Shown here: one piece after another, positions 1 through 7,396 of the stretch
How the letters are laid out: every line of letters starts with the position of its first letter
Position numbering within the stretch: position 1 is the stretch's first letter
Assembly: GCA_023394215.1 (NCBI GenBank)
Contig: JAEXBH010000170.1
Coordinates: 1-8,470, forward strand
Length of the DNA stretch: 8,470 nt
Direction of reading: 5' to 3'
Source of the DNA: Bacillota bacterium
GTDB taxonomy: Bacteria > Bacillota > Clostridia > Tissierellales > Peptoniphilaceae
Notes under the pieces: model-generated
The model's database searches: none
The model's input: the letters and a program-made list of their open reading frames with translations, nothing else
What the model was told of the DNA's origin: nothing
Translations under genes and position numbers: made by a program

Positions 1-2728
1 CCTTCAGGAAGAATTGGAGATTTGGGAAAAAGAATATAATTTAAAAAAAGATAGGATAATTTTAAATGAAAAAGAATCCTTAGATTCTGAAAATAAGCTT
101 AATCTTTTAAAAGAACAAGTTAAATTTTATCAGCTTGATATAGACAGGATAAGTGGAGATATTTTATCAAGAAGTCAAAAGTACAATCAGAATACTGAAA
201 AAATTTCAGGATTTGAGGATAAAATTAAGGAACTTGAGACATCTAAGGTAGAAATTCAAGAACAAATATCAAGACTTAAGGAAGAAAATATTGATAAGAA
301 AAAACTTATAAGGGAAATGGAAACCTTATTGGATAACAAGCAGGAAGAGCTTAAGAAGTTAAATGTAAGACTTTCCGGACTTAAGGTTGATCAGGGCACC
401 AAGATACAGCTTGATATAAGCAATAATAAGCTTAAAGAAACTTATCTTAAGGAAATATCAAGACTTGAGGACTTGCTTTTATCTCTGGATAAAAGGAAGG
501 AGGATGCTAAAGGGGAACTTGCTTTAACCAATGAAGAGATTTTAAAAACAACGGCTTTTATAGAAGGACTTGTGGAAGATAGGAATCTATTAAATATAAA
601 CATATCATCTTTGGAGAAGGAACTTAGAGAGCTGCAAAATGATTTTTATAAAAGAGAATCCAAGAGAGATGTTTTGGATAGACTTTATAGATCTTATGAA
701 GGCTTTAATAAACCTATACAGAATTTGCTTAGGGATGCCGGCAAAAATGACTTAATATCAAAAAGGATAGTCGGAGTTTTGGCGGATTTGATTGAAATAG
801 ACAGTAAATACAGGACTGCACTCGATGTTACCTTATCATCATCTCTTCAAAATATAGTTGTAAACGATGAAAATGATGCTAAATTTTTGATAGATTATTT
901 AAAGAAAAATTCATATGGAAGGGTGACCTTTTTGCCTATCAATAAAATTAAGGGTAAGCAATATCCGGTCAAAAATCCTAAAGTAATAGACAGTTTAAAT
1001 AATTTAGTTAAGTATGACGGCAGGATAGGAGGTATTATAGACCACTTCTTATCAAGAACTCTTCTTGTTGAAAATATGGACCATGCTATAGAAGTGTCAA
1101 GAGAGCTTGGCAATTATAGGATTGTAACCTTGGATGGGGAAATAATAAATTCCTGGGGATCAATGGTTGGGGGAAATATTTATAAAAAAGAAAGTTCTTC
1201 AATCATAAACAGAAAAAAAGAGCTTGATTTATTGAATGCTCAACTTGCAAGTGATAAAAAACTTATAGAAGCCAAGAAGGAAGATTTTGAGTCGAGTAAG
1301 TCTTCTTTGGAAGGCATTTTATATAAGCTTAATGATTTAGATGGAAAGAATGCCAAATTCCTTAGAAATAGGGCTGATATAAGTTCAAATTTAAAGGAAA
1401 TAGACCTTGAAAGAGCTTTAAATGAAAAGAGTCTTTCAGAGTACAGAGATTTGCTTGAAAAGACTAATGAAAGGCTTGCGGAAAAAGATTATTCCCATAT
1501 AGGAGATTTGGAAAAGGAACAGAAAGACTTGGAAAGGTATATAGAAGACTTATCCAAGGATTATCAAGTCTCTAAAGATGAGATTTCCGATTTGGATAAA
1601 GAACTTTATATGCTTTCATCAAGGCTTGAGGTTCTTATTAGAGATATAGGATTAAATATAGACGGCATTGAAAACTTAAAATTTGAGAATGCCAATATGA
1701 TGGATTCCAACAAAAATGATGAACTTAATCTTAACATTCTTAAAGCGGATATAAATAAGGCAAATCTTAATATACAAAAGAACAATGATGCTTGCCATAT
1801 GCTTTCTGATGAAAATATAAGGCTTGGCAAGGAAATACAAGAGCTTGAAGATAAGAAAAAGCTTCAAAAGGATAAGATGGCGAGTGATTCGGCAAAGATT
1901 GAGAGTTTAAAAGAAAGCATAGGAAATTTTGAAAAGGAAAAATTTAAGCTTGATTTAAGCATAGAGTCAAGTCAAGCAAAAAAAAATGAATTGTATCAAA
2001 CCTATATGGACAATTATTCGGTAGAGTTTGAAGACTTGCTTGATAAGTTGAGTAAAAATGACAATATTAAGGTGTCAAAGAAGGAAATAGCTGAAATCAA
2101 GGCAAGATTATCGCAAATAGGATATTTCAATTATGAAAGTATAGAGGCCTATAATATAGCCTTTGAAGAGCTTAGCTTTATGAAAAAGCAGTTTGAAGAT
2201 TTGTTGAGCAGTAAAAATGATATTATAGCTATGATAAAATCCATAGAAAAAGATATGGTTGATATGTTTAAATCAAGTTTTGTGAAAATCAACGAAAGAT
2301 TTTCCGGTATATTTTCCATCTTGTTTGATGGAGGAGAAGCTTCACTTCTTTTGGATGGAGATGATGTTTTGACTGCGGGTATTGAAATAATAGCCAAACC
2401 GCCGGGTAAAAAATTGAAAAACTTGGGACTTTTATCGGGTGGAGAAAAGGCTTTGGCTGCAGTAGCACTTTTATTCGCCATATTTGAAATAAATCCGGCA
2501 CCGTTTTGTATTTTGGATGAAATAGATGCGGCTTTGGATGAAGCGAATATAAGTAGGTATTTTACTTATCTTAAGTCTATGATAAATCAAACTCAGTTTA
2601 TAATGATAACCCATAGAAAGGTGACCATGGAAATGGCGGATATTCTATATGGGGTTACTATGGAGGAAAAGGGTATTTCCAAAGTAATTACCCTTGCCCT
2701 TGATAAATTTAGGAGGACAAATGTTTAA
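1..2728 (+). CDS. smc: Chromosome segregation protein SMC, C-terminal part (5' truncated by window)
   Basis: ATPase of the bacterial condensin complex (SMC-ScpA-ScpB), which compacts and segregates the nucleoid. The reading frame is open from base 2 to the stop at 2726-2728 (908 codons). Bacterial SMCs run near 1,180 residues, so roughly 270 residues with the Walker A head lobe lie upstream; the TTG at 14 is only internal. Visible in order: coiled coil (to about 680); hinge (about 686-1195), ending in the glycine motif WGSMVGG at 1154-1174; long returning coiled coil rich in Lys/Glu/Leu (about 1200-2240); and the C-terminal head lobe with PPGKKL, the ABC signature LSGGEKAL (2432-2455), Walker B/D-loop FCILDEIDAALDEAN (Asp 2516, catalytic Glu 2519) and the switch histidine in ITHRK. 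The hinge motif has Trp where Bacillus has the first Gly of GGSMTGG. The family call is secure. The 3' end overlaps ftsY by 8 nt, so the two are probably cotranscribed and translationally coupled. Confidence 0.97.
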   Translation, partial: LQEELEIWEKEYNLKKDRIILNEKESLDSENKLNLLKEQVKFYQLDIDRISGDILSRSQKYNQNTEKISGFEDKIKELETSKVEIQEQISRLKEENIDKKKLIREMETLLDNKQEELKKLNVRLSGLKVDQGTKIQLDISNNKLKETYLKEISRLEDLLLSLDKRKEDAKGELALTNEEILKTTAFIEGLVEDRNLLNINISSLEKELRELQNDFYKRESKRDVLDRLYRSYEGFNKPIQNLLRDAGKNDLISKRIVGVLADLIEIDSKYRTALDVTLSSSLQNIVVNDENDAKFLIDYLKKNSYGRVTFLPINKIKGKQYPVKNPKVIDSLNNLVKYDGRIGGIIDHFLSRTLLVENMDHAIEVSRELGNYRIVTLDGEIINSWGSMVGGNIYKKESSSIINRKKELDLLNAQLASDKKLIEAKKEDFESSKSSLEGILYKLNDLDGKNAKFLRNRADISSNLKEIDLERALNEKSLSEYRDLLEKTNERLAEKDYSHIGDLEKEQKDLERYIEDLSKDYQVSKDEISDLDKELYMLSSRLEVLIRDIGLNIDGIENLKFENANMMDSNKNDELNLNILKADINKANLNIQKNNDACHMLSDENIRLGKEIQELEDKKKLQKDKMASDSAKIESLKESIGNFEKEKFKLDLSIESSQAKKNELYQTYMDNYSVEFEDLLDKLSKNDNIKVSKKEIAEIKARLSQIGYFNYESIEAYNIAFEELSFMKKQFEDLLSSKNDIIAMIKSIEKDMVDMFKSSFVKINERFSGIFSILFDGGEASLLLDGDDVLTAGIEIIAKPPGKKLKNLGLLSGGEKALAAVALLFAIFEINPAPFCILDEIDAALDEANISRYFTYLKSMINQTQFIMITHRKVTMEMADILYGVTMEEKGISKVITLALDKFRRTNV

Positions 2729-3893
2729 GAAGATATTCGGTATAAAGGATAAGAAAGAAGAAAAAACGATTGAAGAAGTTAAAATTCAAGAATCTAAGCC
2801 TATAGAAAGGGAAATTTCTCAAGGATATATTCACGAGCCGGTTATAGCTCAAGCTGAAATAGAAAAACCTCAAATTCATGAACCGGTGATGGGAGAAGCT
2901 GAAATAGCAAAACCTCAAATTCATGAATCGGTAACAGGAGAAGCTAAAATTCAAGAGCCTGAAAAGAAAAGAGGTTTTTTTGAAAGGCTTAAAGACGGCT
3001 TGCTTAAGACAAGAAATGCTATGAGTTCTTCTATAGATAATCTTATAAACGGTAAGGCAAAGATAGATGATGATCTTTATGATGAATTGGAAGAAATACT
3101 TATATCTGCCGATATGGGGGTAGATTCTACGGTAATGATGATAGAAAAGCTTAGGGATACCATAGAAGAAAAGCATATAAGAGATCCTAAGTTTATAAAG
3201 GAAGAACTTGTTACTATAATGAAGGCTCATCTCTTGGAAAATAACATAAATAATGATTTAAACATAGAGGTAGGTAAGCAAACAGTTATACTTGTAATAG
3301 GTGTAAACGGTGTAGGAAAAACCACAACTATAGGTAAACTTGCCAAGAAACTTGAAAATGACGGTTTAAGTGTTATGCTTGCAGCAGCCGACACATTTAG
3401 GGCAGCAGCCATAGAACAATTAACGGAATGGGCAAACAGGGCAGGAGTTGATATTGTTTCCCACAGTGAAGGGGCTGATCCCGCTTCTGTAGTTTTTGAT
3501 GCTATAAGTTCACAAAAGGCTAAAAATAAGGATGTTCTTATAATAGATACGGCAGGAAGGCTCCATAATAAGAAAAATCTTATGAATGAGCTTGAAAAAA
3601 TAAATAGGATTATAGATAGGGAGCATCCCGGGGCAAATAGAGAAGCACTATTGGTCCTTGATGCAACCACAGGACAAAATGCGGTTTATCAGGCTAAAGA
3701 ATTTTCAAAGGTAACAGGTATAAGCGGCATAGTACTTACAAAGCTTGACGGTACTGCCAAGGGGGGAGTAGTTTTTCCTTTGCAAGCCGATCACAAGATA
3801 CCTGTGAAATATATAGGTATAGGAGAGGGTATAGATAACCTTGAAAAATTTGAAGCTGAAAAGTTTGTTGACGCTATTATGAATATAGGCTAA
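2721..3893 (+). CDS. ftsY: Signal recognition particle receptor GTPase FtsY
   Basis: Membrane-associated SRP receptor. It binds the Ffh-ribosome-nascent chain complex and, through reciprocal GTP hydrolysis, hands it to SecYEG. The protein has 390 residues from ATG 2721, which follows AGGAGG at 2711-2716; a TTG at 2694 in the same frame is a worse start because it lies further inside smc and leaves the AGGAGG unused. Residues 1-85 are a charged A domain that starts MFKKIFG (a likely membrane-touching basic stretch) and carries three 15-residue repeats (37-81). The N domain four-helix region is about 90-185. The G domain has P-loop GVNGVGKTTT (194-203), DTFRAAA (224-230), DTAGR (276-280), TKLDG (340-344) and a C-terminal GIGEGIDNLEKF closing motif. 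All SRP-GTPase motifs are intact. It is told from Ffh by the acidic N-terminal domain and the absence of an M domain. It follows smc directly and partners with ffh downstream. Confidence 0.97.
   Translation: MFKKIFGIKDKKEEKTIEEVKIQESKPIEREISQGYIHEPVIAQAEIEKPQIHEPVMGEAEIAKPQIHESVTGEAKIQEPEKKRGFFERLKDGLLKTRNAMSSSIDNLINGKAKIDDDLYDELEEILISADMGVDSTVMMIEKLRDTIEEKHIRDPKFIKEELVTIMKAHLLENNINNDLNIEVGKQTVILVIGVNGVGKTTTIGKLAKKLENDGLSVMLAAADTFRAAAIEQLTEWANRAGVDIVSHSEGADPASVVFDAISSQKAKNKDVLIIDTAGRLHNKKNLMNELEKINRIIDREHPGANREALLVLDATTGQNAVYQAKEFSKVTGISGIVLTKLDGTAKGGVVFPLQADHKIPVKYIGIGEGIDNLEKFEAEKFVDAIMNIG
2829..2963 (+). repeat. Three tandem 45-bp repeats inside ftsY (15-residue units)
   Basis: Copies lie at 2829-2873, 2874-2918 and 2919-2963, in frame, encoding IHEPVIAQAEIEKPQ, IHEPVMGEAEIAKPQ and IHESVTGEAKIQEPE. 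By eye, copies 1 and 2 match at 37 of 45 bases and copies 2 and 3 at 34 of 45. A decayed earlier unit starting IQES may sit at 2784-2828, but only a few positions agree. The array lies in the A domain, which varies greatly in length and sequence between species, so copy number changes in multiples of 15 residues should be tolerated. Confidence 0.9.
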
Positions 3894-3937
3894 TGAATAA
3901 ATACCTTAGGTAAAAATATTTATTTGCCTTAAAATAC

Positions 3938-3966
3938 TTGACAAATAGCCGATATTTTAGTATTAT
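3938..3966 (+). promoter_or_regulatory. Predicted sigma-A promoter of ylxM-ffh operon
   Basis: The -35 box TTGACA (3938-3943) is consensus and is followed by an optimal 17-bp spacer and the -10 box TATTAT (3961-3966, one mismatch to TATAAT). It lies in the ftsY-ylxM gap, 40 bp upstream of the ylxM ATG. Expected transcription start is about 3972-3974, inside the left arm of the inverted repeat that begins at 3967. This would give the SRP/ribosome gene run its own transcription start independent of smc-ftsY. Confidence 0.8.
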
Positions 3967-3999
3967 ATCACCTGTCAATGAAAAAACTTGACAGGTGAT
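3967..3999 (+). promoter_or_regulatory. Perfect 12-bp inverted repeat covering the ylxM Shine-Dalgarno
   Basis: Left arm ATCACCTGTCAA (3967-3978) and right arm TTGACAGGTGAT (3988-3999) are perfect reverse complements around a 9-nt A-rich loop. The right arm contains the only good Shine-Dalgarno of ylxM, AGGTGA (3993-3998), 7 nt before ATG 4006. In mRNA reading through from ftsY the hairpin would hide it. In mRNA from the promoter at 3938-3966 most of the left arm is missing and the site would be free. The right arm is followed by TATTTTAT, so the element could also act as a weak terminator for ftsY. As DNA it sits just after the -10 box and could be an operator. The repeat is seen directly; the roles are inference. 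Confidence 0.8.
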
Positions 4000-4005
4000 T
4001 ATTTT

Positions 4006-4344
4006 ATGGAAAAAAATGTAGAAATCGGTATTTTATATGAGTATTACGGGTCGCTTTTATCTGAAAAGCAAGCCGATACTATAGAAAATTACTATCTGGA
4101 GGACTTGTCACTTACTGAAATTGCAGAATTACAGGGAGTATCCAAGCAAAATGTTTCTGAAAGTCTTAAGAGGTCTGAGAAGGCCCTTGAAGAATTTGAA
4201 GAGAAGTTGCAGTTATATAAGAGGTTTTCGCAGGTTCAGGAAGGCTTTGACGGGTTCTTGGAATTAATTAGGCAAGAAGAAAGTGATGAGAAATATCAAA
4301 GATATTCATCAATGATAAAAGACATAATGTCAAAACTAAATTAG
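4006..4344 (+). CDS. ylxM: YlxM/p13-like HTH protein, putative SRP-associated factor
   Basis: A 112-residue cytoplasmic protein of the UPF0122/YlxM family, encoded next to ffh in most Firmicutes. The family resembles sigma-70 region 4. Reports link YlxM to SRP function in streptococci, but its exact role is less certain than that of its neighbours. Visible: an N-terminal helix pattern (IGILYEYYGSLLSEKQ) typical of the family; a helix-turn-helix at about residues 34-58 with LTEIAELQGVSKQNVSESLKR; then a Glu/Lys-rich helical tail. The start is ATG 4006, served by AGGTGA at 3993-3998 inside the inverted repeat; the in-frame TTG at 3988 lies within the hairpin arm and lacks a ribosome binding site. 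The stop TAG at 4342 is followed by ffh after 11 nt. First gene after a strong predicted promoter. Confidence 0.92.
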   Translation: MEKNVEIGILYEYYGSLLSEKQADTIENYYLEDLSLTEIAELQGVSKQNVSESLKRSEKALEEFEEKLQLYKRFSQVQEGFDGFLELIRQEESDEKYQRYSSMIKDIMSKLN

Positions 4345-4355
4345 GATGTGAGTAT

Positions 4356-5690
4356 ATGTTTGAAAATTTGGGTGAAAGATTGCAGAAGCTTATGTCAAAC
4401 CTTAGGGGAAAGGGAAAGCTTTCCGAGGCTGATATAGACCAGGCAATGAGAGAAATAAGACTCGCACTTCTTGAGGCTGATGTAAACTATAAGGTAGTTA
4501 AGGATCTTGTAAAAAAGATAAAGGAGAGAGCTCTTGGAGCTGAAGTAATGGAAAGCCTTACTCCGGGTCAGATGGTTGTTAAAATCGTAAATGAAGAGCT
4601 TATAGCCCTTATGTCTGACGACAAGCAAAAACTTACCATAGCGGCAAAGCCTCCTACAGTTGTTATGATGTGCGGTCTGCAAGGAGCCGGAAAGACAACA
4701 CATACAGGAAAACTTGCCTTGTTTTTGAAAAAGCAAAATAAAAGACCGCTTTTGGTTGCAGCCGATATATACAGGCCTGCAGCTATTGACCAGTTAAAGG
4801 TAGTGGGTAAGCAAGTGGAAGTACCTGTTTTCTCATTGGGAAAGGAAAATCCGGTAGAAATAGCTAAAAAGGCTTATGCTGAAGCTCAAAGAAACAACAA
4901 CGATATAGTGCTTATAGATACTGCGGGTAGACTTCATATAGATGAGGCTCTTATGGAAGAGCTTGAGGCTATAAAGGAGGCTGTGCCGGTAACAGAAACG
5001 CTTTTGGTTGTTGATGCTATGACGGGTCAGGATGCTGTAAATGTAGCGAGTTCTTTTAACGAAAGACTTGAGCTTACAGGTGTCATCATGACTAAGATGG
5101 ACGGGGATTCAAGAGGGGGAGCTGCTTTGTCAATCAGAGCGGTTACTCAAAAGCCTATAAAGTTTATAGGGGTCGGTGAAAAAATGGCAGACCTTGAACA
5201 ATTCCATCCGGACAGGGTAGTTTCCAGAATCCTTGGTATGGGAGATGTTCTTTCTCTTATCGAGAAGGCTGAACAGGCCATAGATAAAAAGAAGGCCGCT
5301 GAGCTTGAAAAGAAGCTTAGGGATGCAAGTTTCGATTTAAATGATTATTTGGATCAGCTTGGACAAATGAAAAATATGGGTCCCTTGGAGGACTTGCTGG
5401 CGATGATACCCGGTATGAACTCAAAGGCTTTGAAGGGTATGAATATTGATCCAAAAGCTATCAACAGGGTAGAGGCAATTATATCTTCCATGACTATGGA
5501 AGAGAGAACAAAGCCCGACATTATAAATTCTTCAAGAAGGCAAAGAATTGCAAATGGAGCGGGCAGTACTGTAGTGGAAGTAAACAAGTTATTAAAACAA
5601 TTTAAGGAAACTAAAAAACTCATAAAATCTATGGGTGGTTTAGATAAAAAGAAAATGAAAAGGGGAAGGATGAAATTTCCTTTCTTCTAA
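4356..5690 (+). CDS. ffh: Signal recognition particle protein Ffh (SRP54 homologue)
   Basis: GTPase subunit of SRP. It binds 4.5S/scRNA and hydrophobic signal sequences emerging from the ribosome, then docks with FtsY. The 444 residues match the usual bacterial length. The N domain covers about 1-95 with the conserved [15 protein letters not shown] segment. The G domain has GLQGAGKTT (107-115), the [12 protein letters not shown] insertion-box region, DTAGR (188-192), [11 protein letters not shown] (from 246) and the [12 protein letters not shown] closing motif. The Met-rich M domain runs from about 326 ([10 protein letters not shown]), with signal-binding methionines and the RNA-binding helix [11 protein letters not shown] (393-403) followed by EVNKLLKQF. 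The start ATG 4356 follows AGGATGTGA (4343-4351), one base from AGGAGGTGA, which itself overlaps the ylxM stop and suggests coupling. No missing motifs. Confidence 0.98.
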   Translation: MFENLGERLQKLMSNLRGKGKLSEADIDQAMREIRLALLEADVNYKVVKDLVKKIKERALGAEVMESLTPGQMVVKIVNEELIALMSDDKQKLTIAAKPPTVVMMCGLQGAGKTTHTGKLALFLKKQNKRPLLVAADIYRPAAIDQLKVVGKQVEVPVFSLGKENPVEIAKKAYAEAQRNNNDIVLIDTAGRLHIDEALMEELEAIKEAVPVTETLLVVDAMTGQDAVNVASSFNERLELTGVIMTKMDGDSRGGAALSIRAVTQKPIKFIGVGEKMADLEQFHPDRVVSRILGMGDVLSLIEKAEQAIDKKKAAELEKKLRDASFDLNDYLDQLGQMKNMGPLEDLLAMIPGMNSKALKGMNIDPKAINRVEAIISSMTMEERTKPDIINSSRRQRIANGAGSTVVEVNKLLKQFKETKKLIKSMGGLDKKKMKRGRMKFPFF

Positions 5691-5707
5691 AATTATTGGA
5701 GGATGAA

Positions 5708-5971
5708 ATGGCAGTTAAAATTAGAATGAAAAGATTAGGCGCTAAGAAAAAACCTTTCTATAGAATAGTAGTTGCGGACGCAAGAGCACCTAGGGATGGA
5801 AGATTTATTGAAGAAATCGGATACTACAATCCTGTATCTGAACCTAAAGTGTTTAAGGTAGATGAAGAAAAGGTTCAAAAATGGATTAAGAACGGAGCAA
5901 AGCCTACTGAAACAGTAGCTAAGCTATTAAAGACTTATGTAGGTCAAGCTAAGGAAGAAGTGACAGAATAA
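5708..5971 (+). CDS. rpsP: 30S ribosomal protein S16
   Basis: Primary structural protein of the 30S subunit, contacting 16S rRNA and needed early in assembly. It has 87 residues, within the usual range, with the family N terminus [19 protein letters not shown] followed by [12 protein letters not shown] and IGYYNP. The start ATG 5708 is set by GGAGG at 5698-5702 with a 5-nt spacer and by homology; the in-frame TTG at 5696 would swallow the ribosome binding site and add MEDE, so it is rejected. It lies 17 nt after ffh with no terminator between. Its stop TAA shares a base with the ATG of khpA (TAATG), a tight coupling typical of this gene pair. Strongly basic, as expected for an rRNA-binding protein. 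Confidence 0.97.
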   Translation: MAVKIRMKRLGAKKKPFYRIVVADARAPRDGRFIEEIGYYNPVSEPKVFKVDEEKVQKWIKNGAKPTETVAKLLKTYVGQAKEEVTE

Positions 5972-6204
5972 TGAAAGATATAGTTGAGTATATTGCAAAA
6001 ATATTGGTTGATCACCCTGAAGATATAGAAATCAGTCAAACCGCTCAAAACGGAGTTATTGATATTAAGCTTCTTGTTAACCCTGATGATATGGGTAAAG
6101 TGATCGGAAAACAAGGTAGGATTGCAAACTCCATCAGATCTATTATTAAGGCTTGTGCCATAAAAGAAGAAAAAAAGGTAAATTTAGAGATAGATGTGAA
6201 ATAG
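5971..6204 (+). CDS. khpA: KH-domain RNA-binding protein KhpA (YlqC)
   Basis: A small single-KH-domain protein of 77 residues. In streptococci and other Firmicutes, KhpA pairs with KhpB/EloR and influences cell elongation and division, probably by binding many transcripts. The sequence shows the KH core with the RNA-contacting GxxG loop GKQG at residues 46-49 in MGKVIGKQGRIANSIRSII, preceded by a beta strand VIDIKLLVNPDD. The start ATG overlaps the rpsP stop by one base (TAATG), so translation probably depends on re-initiation after rpsP. In Bacillus subtilis a further gene, ylqD, separates this gene from rimM; it is absent here and rimM starts 1 nt after the khpA stop. The family call is firm; a cell-shape role in this organism is inferred from relatives. 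Confidence 0.93.
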   Translation: MKDIVEYIAKILVDHPEDIEISQTAQNGVIDIKLLVNPDDMGKVIGKQGRIANSIRSIIKACAIKEEKKVNLEIDVK

Positions 6205-6205
6205 T

Positions 6206-6691
6206 ATGAATAAAATTATTGTAGGTAAAATTACAAATACCCATGGTATAAATGGAGAAGTTAAAATACAAAGAAGCGGAGAGGAAGAATTTCCGAAGGG
6301 TCAAACTTTTTATGTAGGCGACGCTTATACGCCTCTTACAATTGAGAGAGCTCGTATAAGCGGTCAGATAGCTATAGTTAAGTTTAAAGAATATAGCAAT
6401 ATAAATGATGTTTTGCTTTTCAAAAATCAACTTATTTATACTGACGAAGATAAGCTTAAAGCTCTTGATAAGGACCAGTATTATATAAAGGATCTTTTAG
6501 GGCTTGATGTTATAGATTCCGAGAATAAAAAACTTGGGGTGTTAAAGGATGTTTTGACTTATGCCGCAAACGATGTATATGTTCTATCCATTGGTGACAG
6601 GGAAGTTATGATACCTGCCGTAAAAGAATTTGTACTTGATGTAGATATTAAAAGTAAGTTTATAAGAGTTAAATTAATCGAGGAGATGTAA
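6206..6691 (+). CDS. rimM: 16S rRNA processing/ribosome maturation factor RimM
   Basis: Assembly factor that binds ribosomal protein S19 and the 30S head and helps late 16S rRNA maturation. Its 161 residues are near the usual 165-175. The N-terminal RimM domain begins VGKITNTHGINGEVKI (THG at residues 12-14). The C-terminal PRC-barrel domain starts at YYIKDLLG (92-99), then NDVYVL (122-127) and PAVKEFVLDVDI (from 137), which matches the family's closing motif. The ATG at 6206 comes one base after the khpA stop. Upstream AGATGTGA (6192-6199) is only a fair Shine-Dalgarno, so coupling with khpA is likely. Its TAA overlaps the trmD ATG by one base. The rimM-trmD adjacency is widely conserved in bacteria. 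Confidence 0.96.
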   Translation: MNKIIVGKITNTHGINGEVKIQRSGEEEFPKGQTFYVGDAYTPLTIERARISGQIAIVKFKEYSNINDVLLFKNQLIYTDEDKLKALDKDQYYIKDLLGLDVIDSENKKLGVLKDVLTYAANDVYVLSIGDREVMIPAVKEFVLDVDIKSKFIRVKLIEEM

Positions 6692-7380
6692 TGAAGATTG
6701 ATATATTGACTTTATTCCCTGAGGCATTTTCCTTTTTGAAGGATTATGGGGTCATAGGTAGAGCAATAAAAAATAATCTGTTACAGCTTGAATCTACAAA
6801 TATAAGAGATTTTTCTCTAAACAAGCATAAAAAGGTAGATGATGAAGTATTCGGCGGAGATGCTGGTATGCTTATGACAGCCCAACCGGTTGTTGATGCT
6901 ATAGACCATGTAAAAAAGCCTAATACAAAAATTATTTTTCTAAGTCCCCAGGGACGTGTTTTCAATCAGGATATAGCCAGAGAATTGGCTGAAAATGACC
7001 ATATAGTCCTTTTATGCGGACATTATGAAGGTATAGATAGCAGGGTAGTTGATAACTATGTTGATATGGAATTATCTATAGGTGATTATGTTTTAACCGG
7101 CGGAGAAATACCTGCTATGGTAGTGATAGATGCAGTATCAAGGATGTTGGATGGAGTTTTGGGCAATGACGAGTCATATAAGACGGATTCTCATTATAAG
7201 CTTTTACTTCAGCACAATCACTATACAAGGCCAAGAAACTTTAGGGGATTTGAGGTTCCGGAAGTTTTATTTTCAGGAAATCATAAGTTGATTGAAGAAT
7301 GGAAAAGAGAGAGCCAAATTAAAAATACAAAAGAAAAAAGACCTGACTTGTATGAGAAATATCTCAAGAGCTCAGATTAA
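6691..7380 (+). CDS. trmD: tRNA (guanine37-N1)-methyltransferase TrmD
   Basis: SPOUT-class enzyme that methylates G37 next to the anticodon using S-adenosylmethionine, preventing +1 frameshifts. Its 229 residues are slightly short of E. coli's 255. It opens [11 protein letters not shown]; the trefoil-knot motifs [11 protein letters not shown] (109-119) and [11 protein letters not shown] are intact. Residues matching E. coli Glu116, Arg154 and the catalytic Asp169 are Glu113, Arg151 and Asp166. Two conserved stretches differ: the usual P-[FY]-G-G-G is VFGGD, and the segment before YTRP reads [11 protein letters not shown] where most enzymes have a GLL-[DE]-x-P-x pattern. Key catalytic positions remain, so I expect an active enzyme. 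AGGAG at 6681-6685 serves ATG 6691, which overlaps the rimM TAA (TAATG). rplS follows after 16 nt. Confidence 0.96.
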   Translation: MKIDILTLFPEAFSFLKDYGVIGRAIKNNLLQLESTNIRDFSLNKHKKVDDEVFGGDAGMLMTAQPVVDAIDHVKKPNTKIIFLSPQGRVFNQDIARELAENDHIVLLCGHYEGIDSRVVDNYVDMELSIGDYVLTGGEIPAMVVIDAVSRMLDGVLGNDESYKTDSHYKLLLQHNHYTRPRNFRGFEVPEVLFSGNHKLIEEWKRESQIKNTKEKRPDLYEKYLKSSD

Positions 7381-7396
7381 TACTTTGGAGGATAAA

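Noticed and set aside
2694..2720. Upstream TTG starts for ftsY (2694), ylxM (3988), rpsP (5696) and rplS (7292)
   Set aside because: Each would extend the protein through or beyond a good ribosome binding site, and the added residues do not belong to the families. The ATG starts at 2721, 4006, 5708 and 7397 fit both homology and Shine-Dalgarno spacing.
2709..3230. Long open frame of 173 codons on the minus strand opposite ftsY
   Set aside because: It lies wholly antisense to a well-conserved gene, is a low-complexity Phe/Tyr/Arg-rich translation of the reverse of Lys/Glu codons, and has no recognisable family.
3227..3670. 147-codon minus-strand frame opposite the ftsY G domain
   Set aside because: Antisense shadow of a conserved GTPase domain. 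Ser/Phe/Pro-rich with no family resemblance; the same holds for the other minus-strand frames in the window.
3908..3929. Possible terminator just after ftsY (AGGTAAA ... TTTGCCT)
   Set aside because: Only 7 bp with a G-U pair and an AT-rich stem, and no T tract follows (TAAAATAC). Too weak to call.
3988..3993. Second TTGACA as a -35 box of another promoter
   Set aside because: No acceptable -10 box lies 16-18 bp downstream, inside ylxM. The hexamer is explained as the arm of the inverted repeat.
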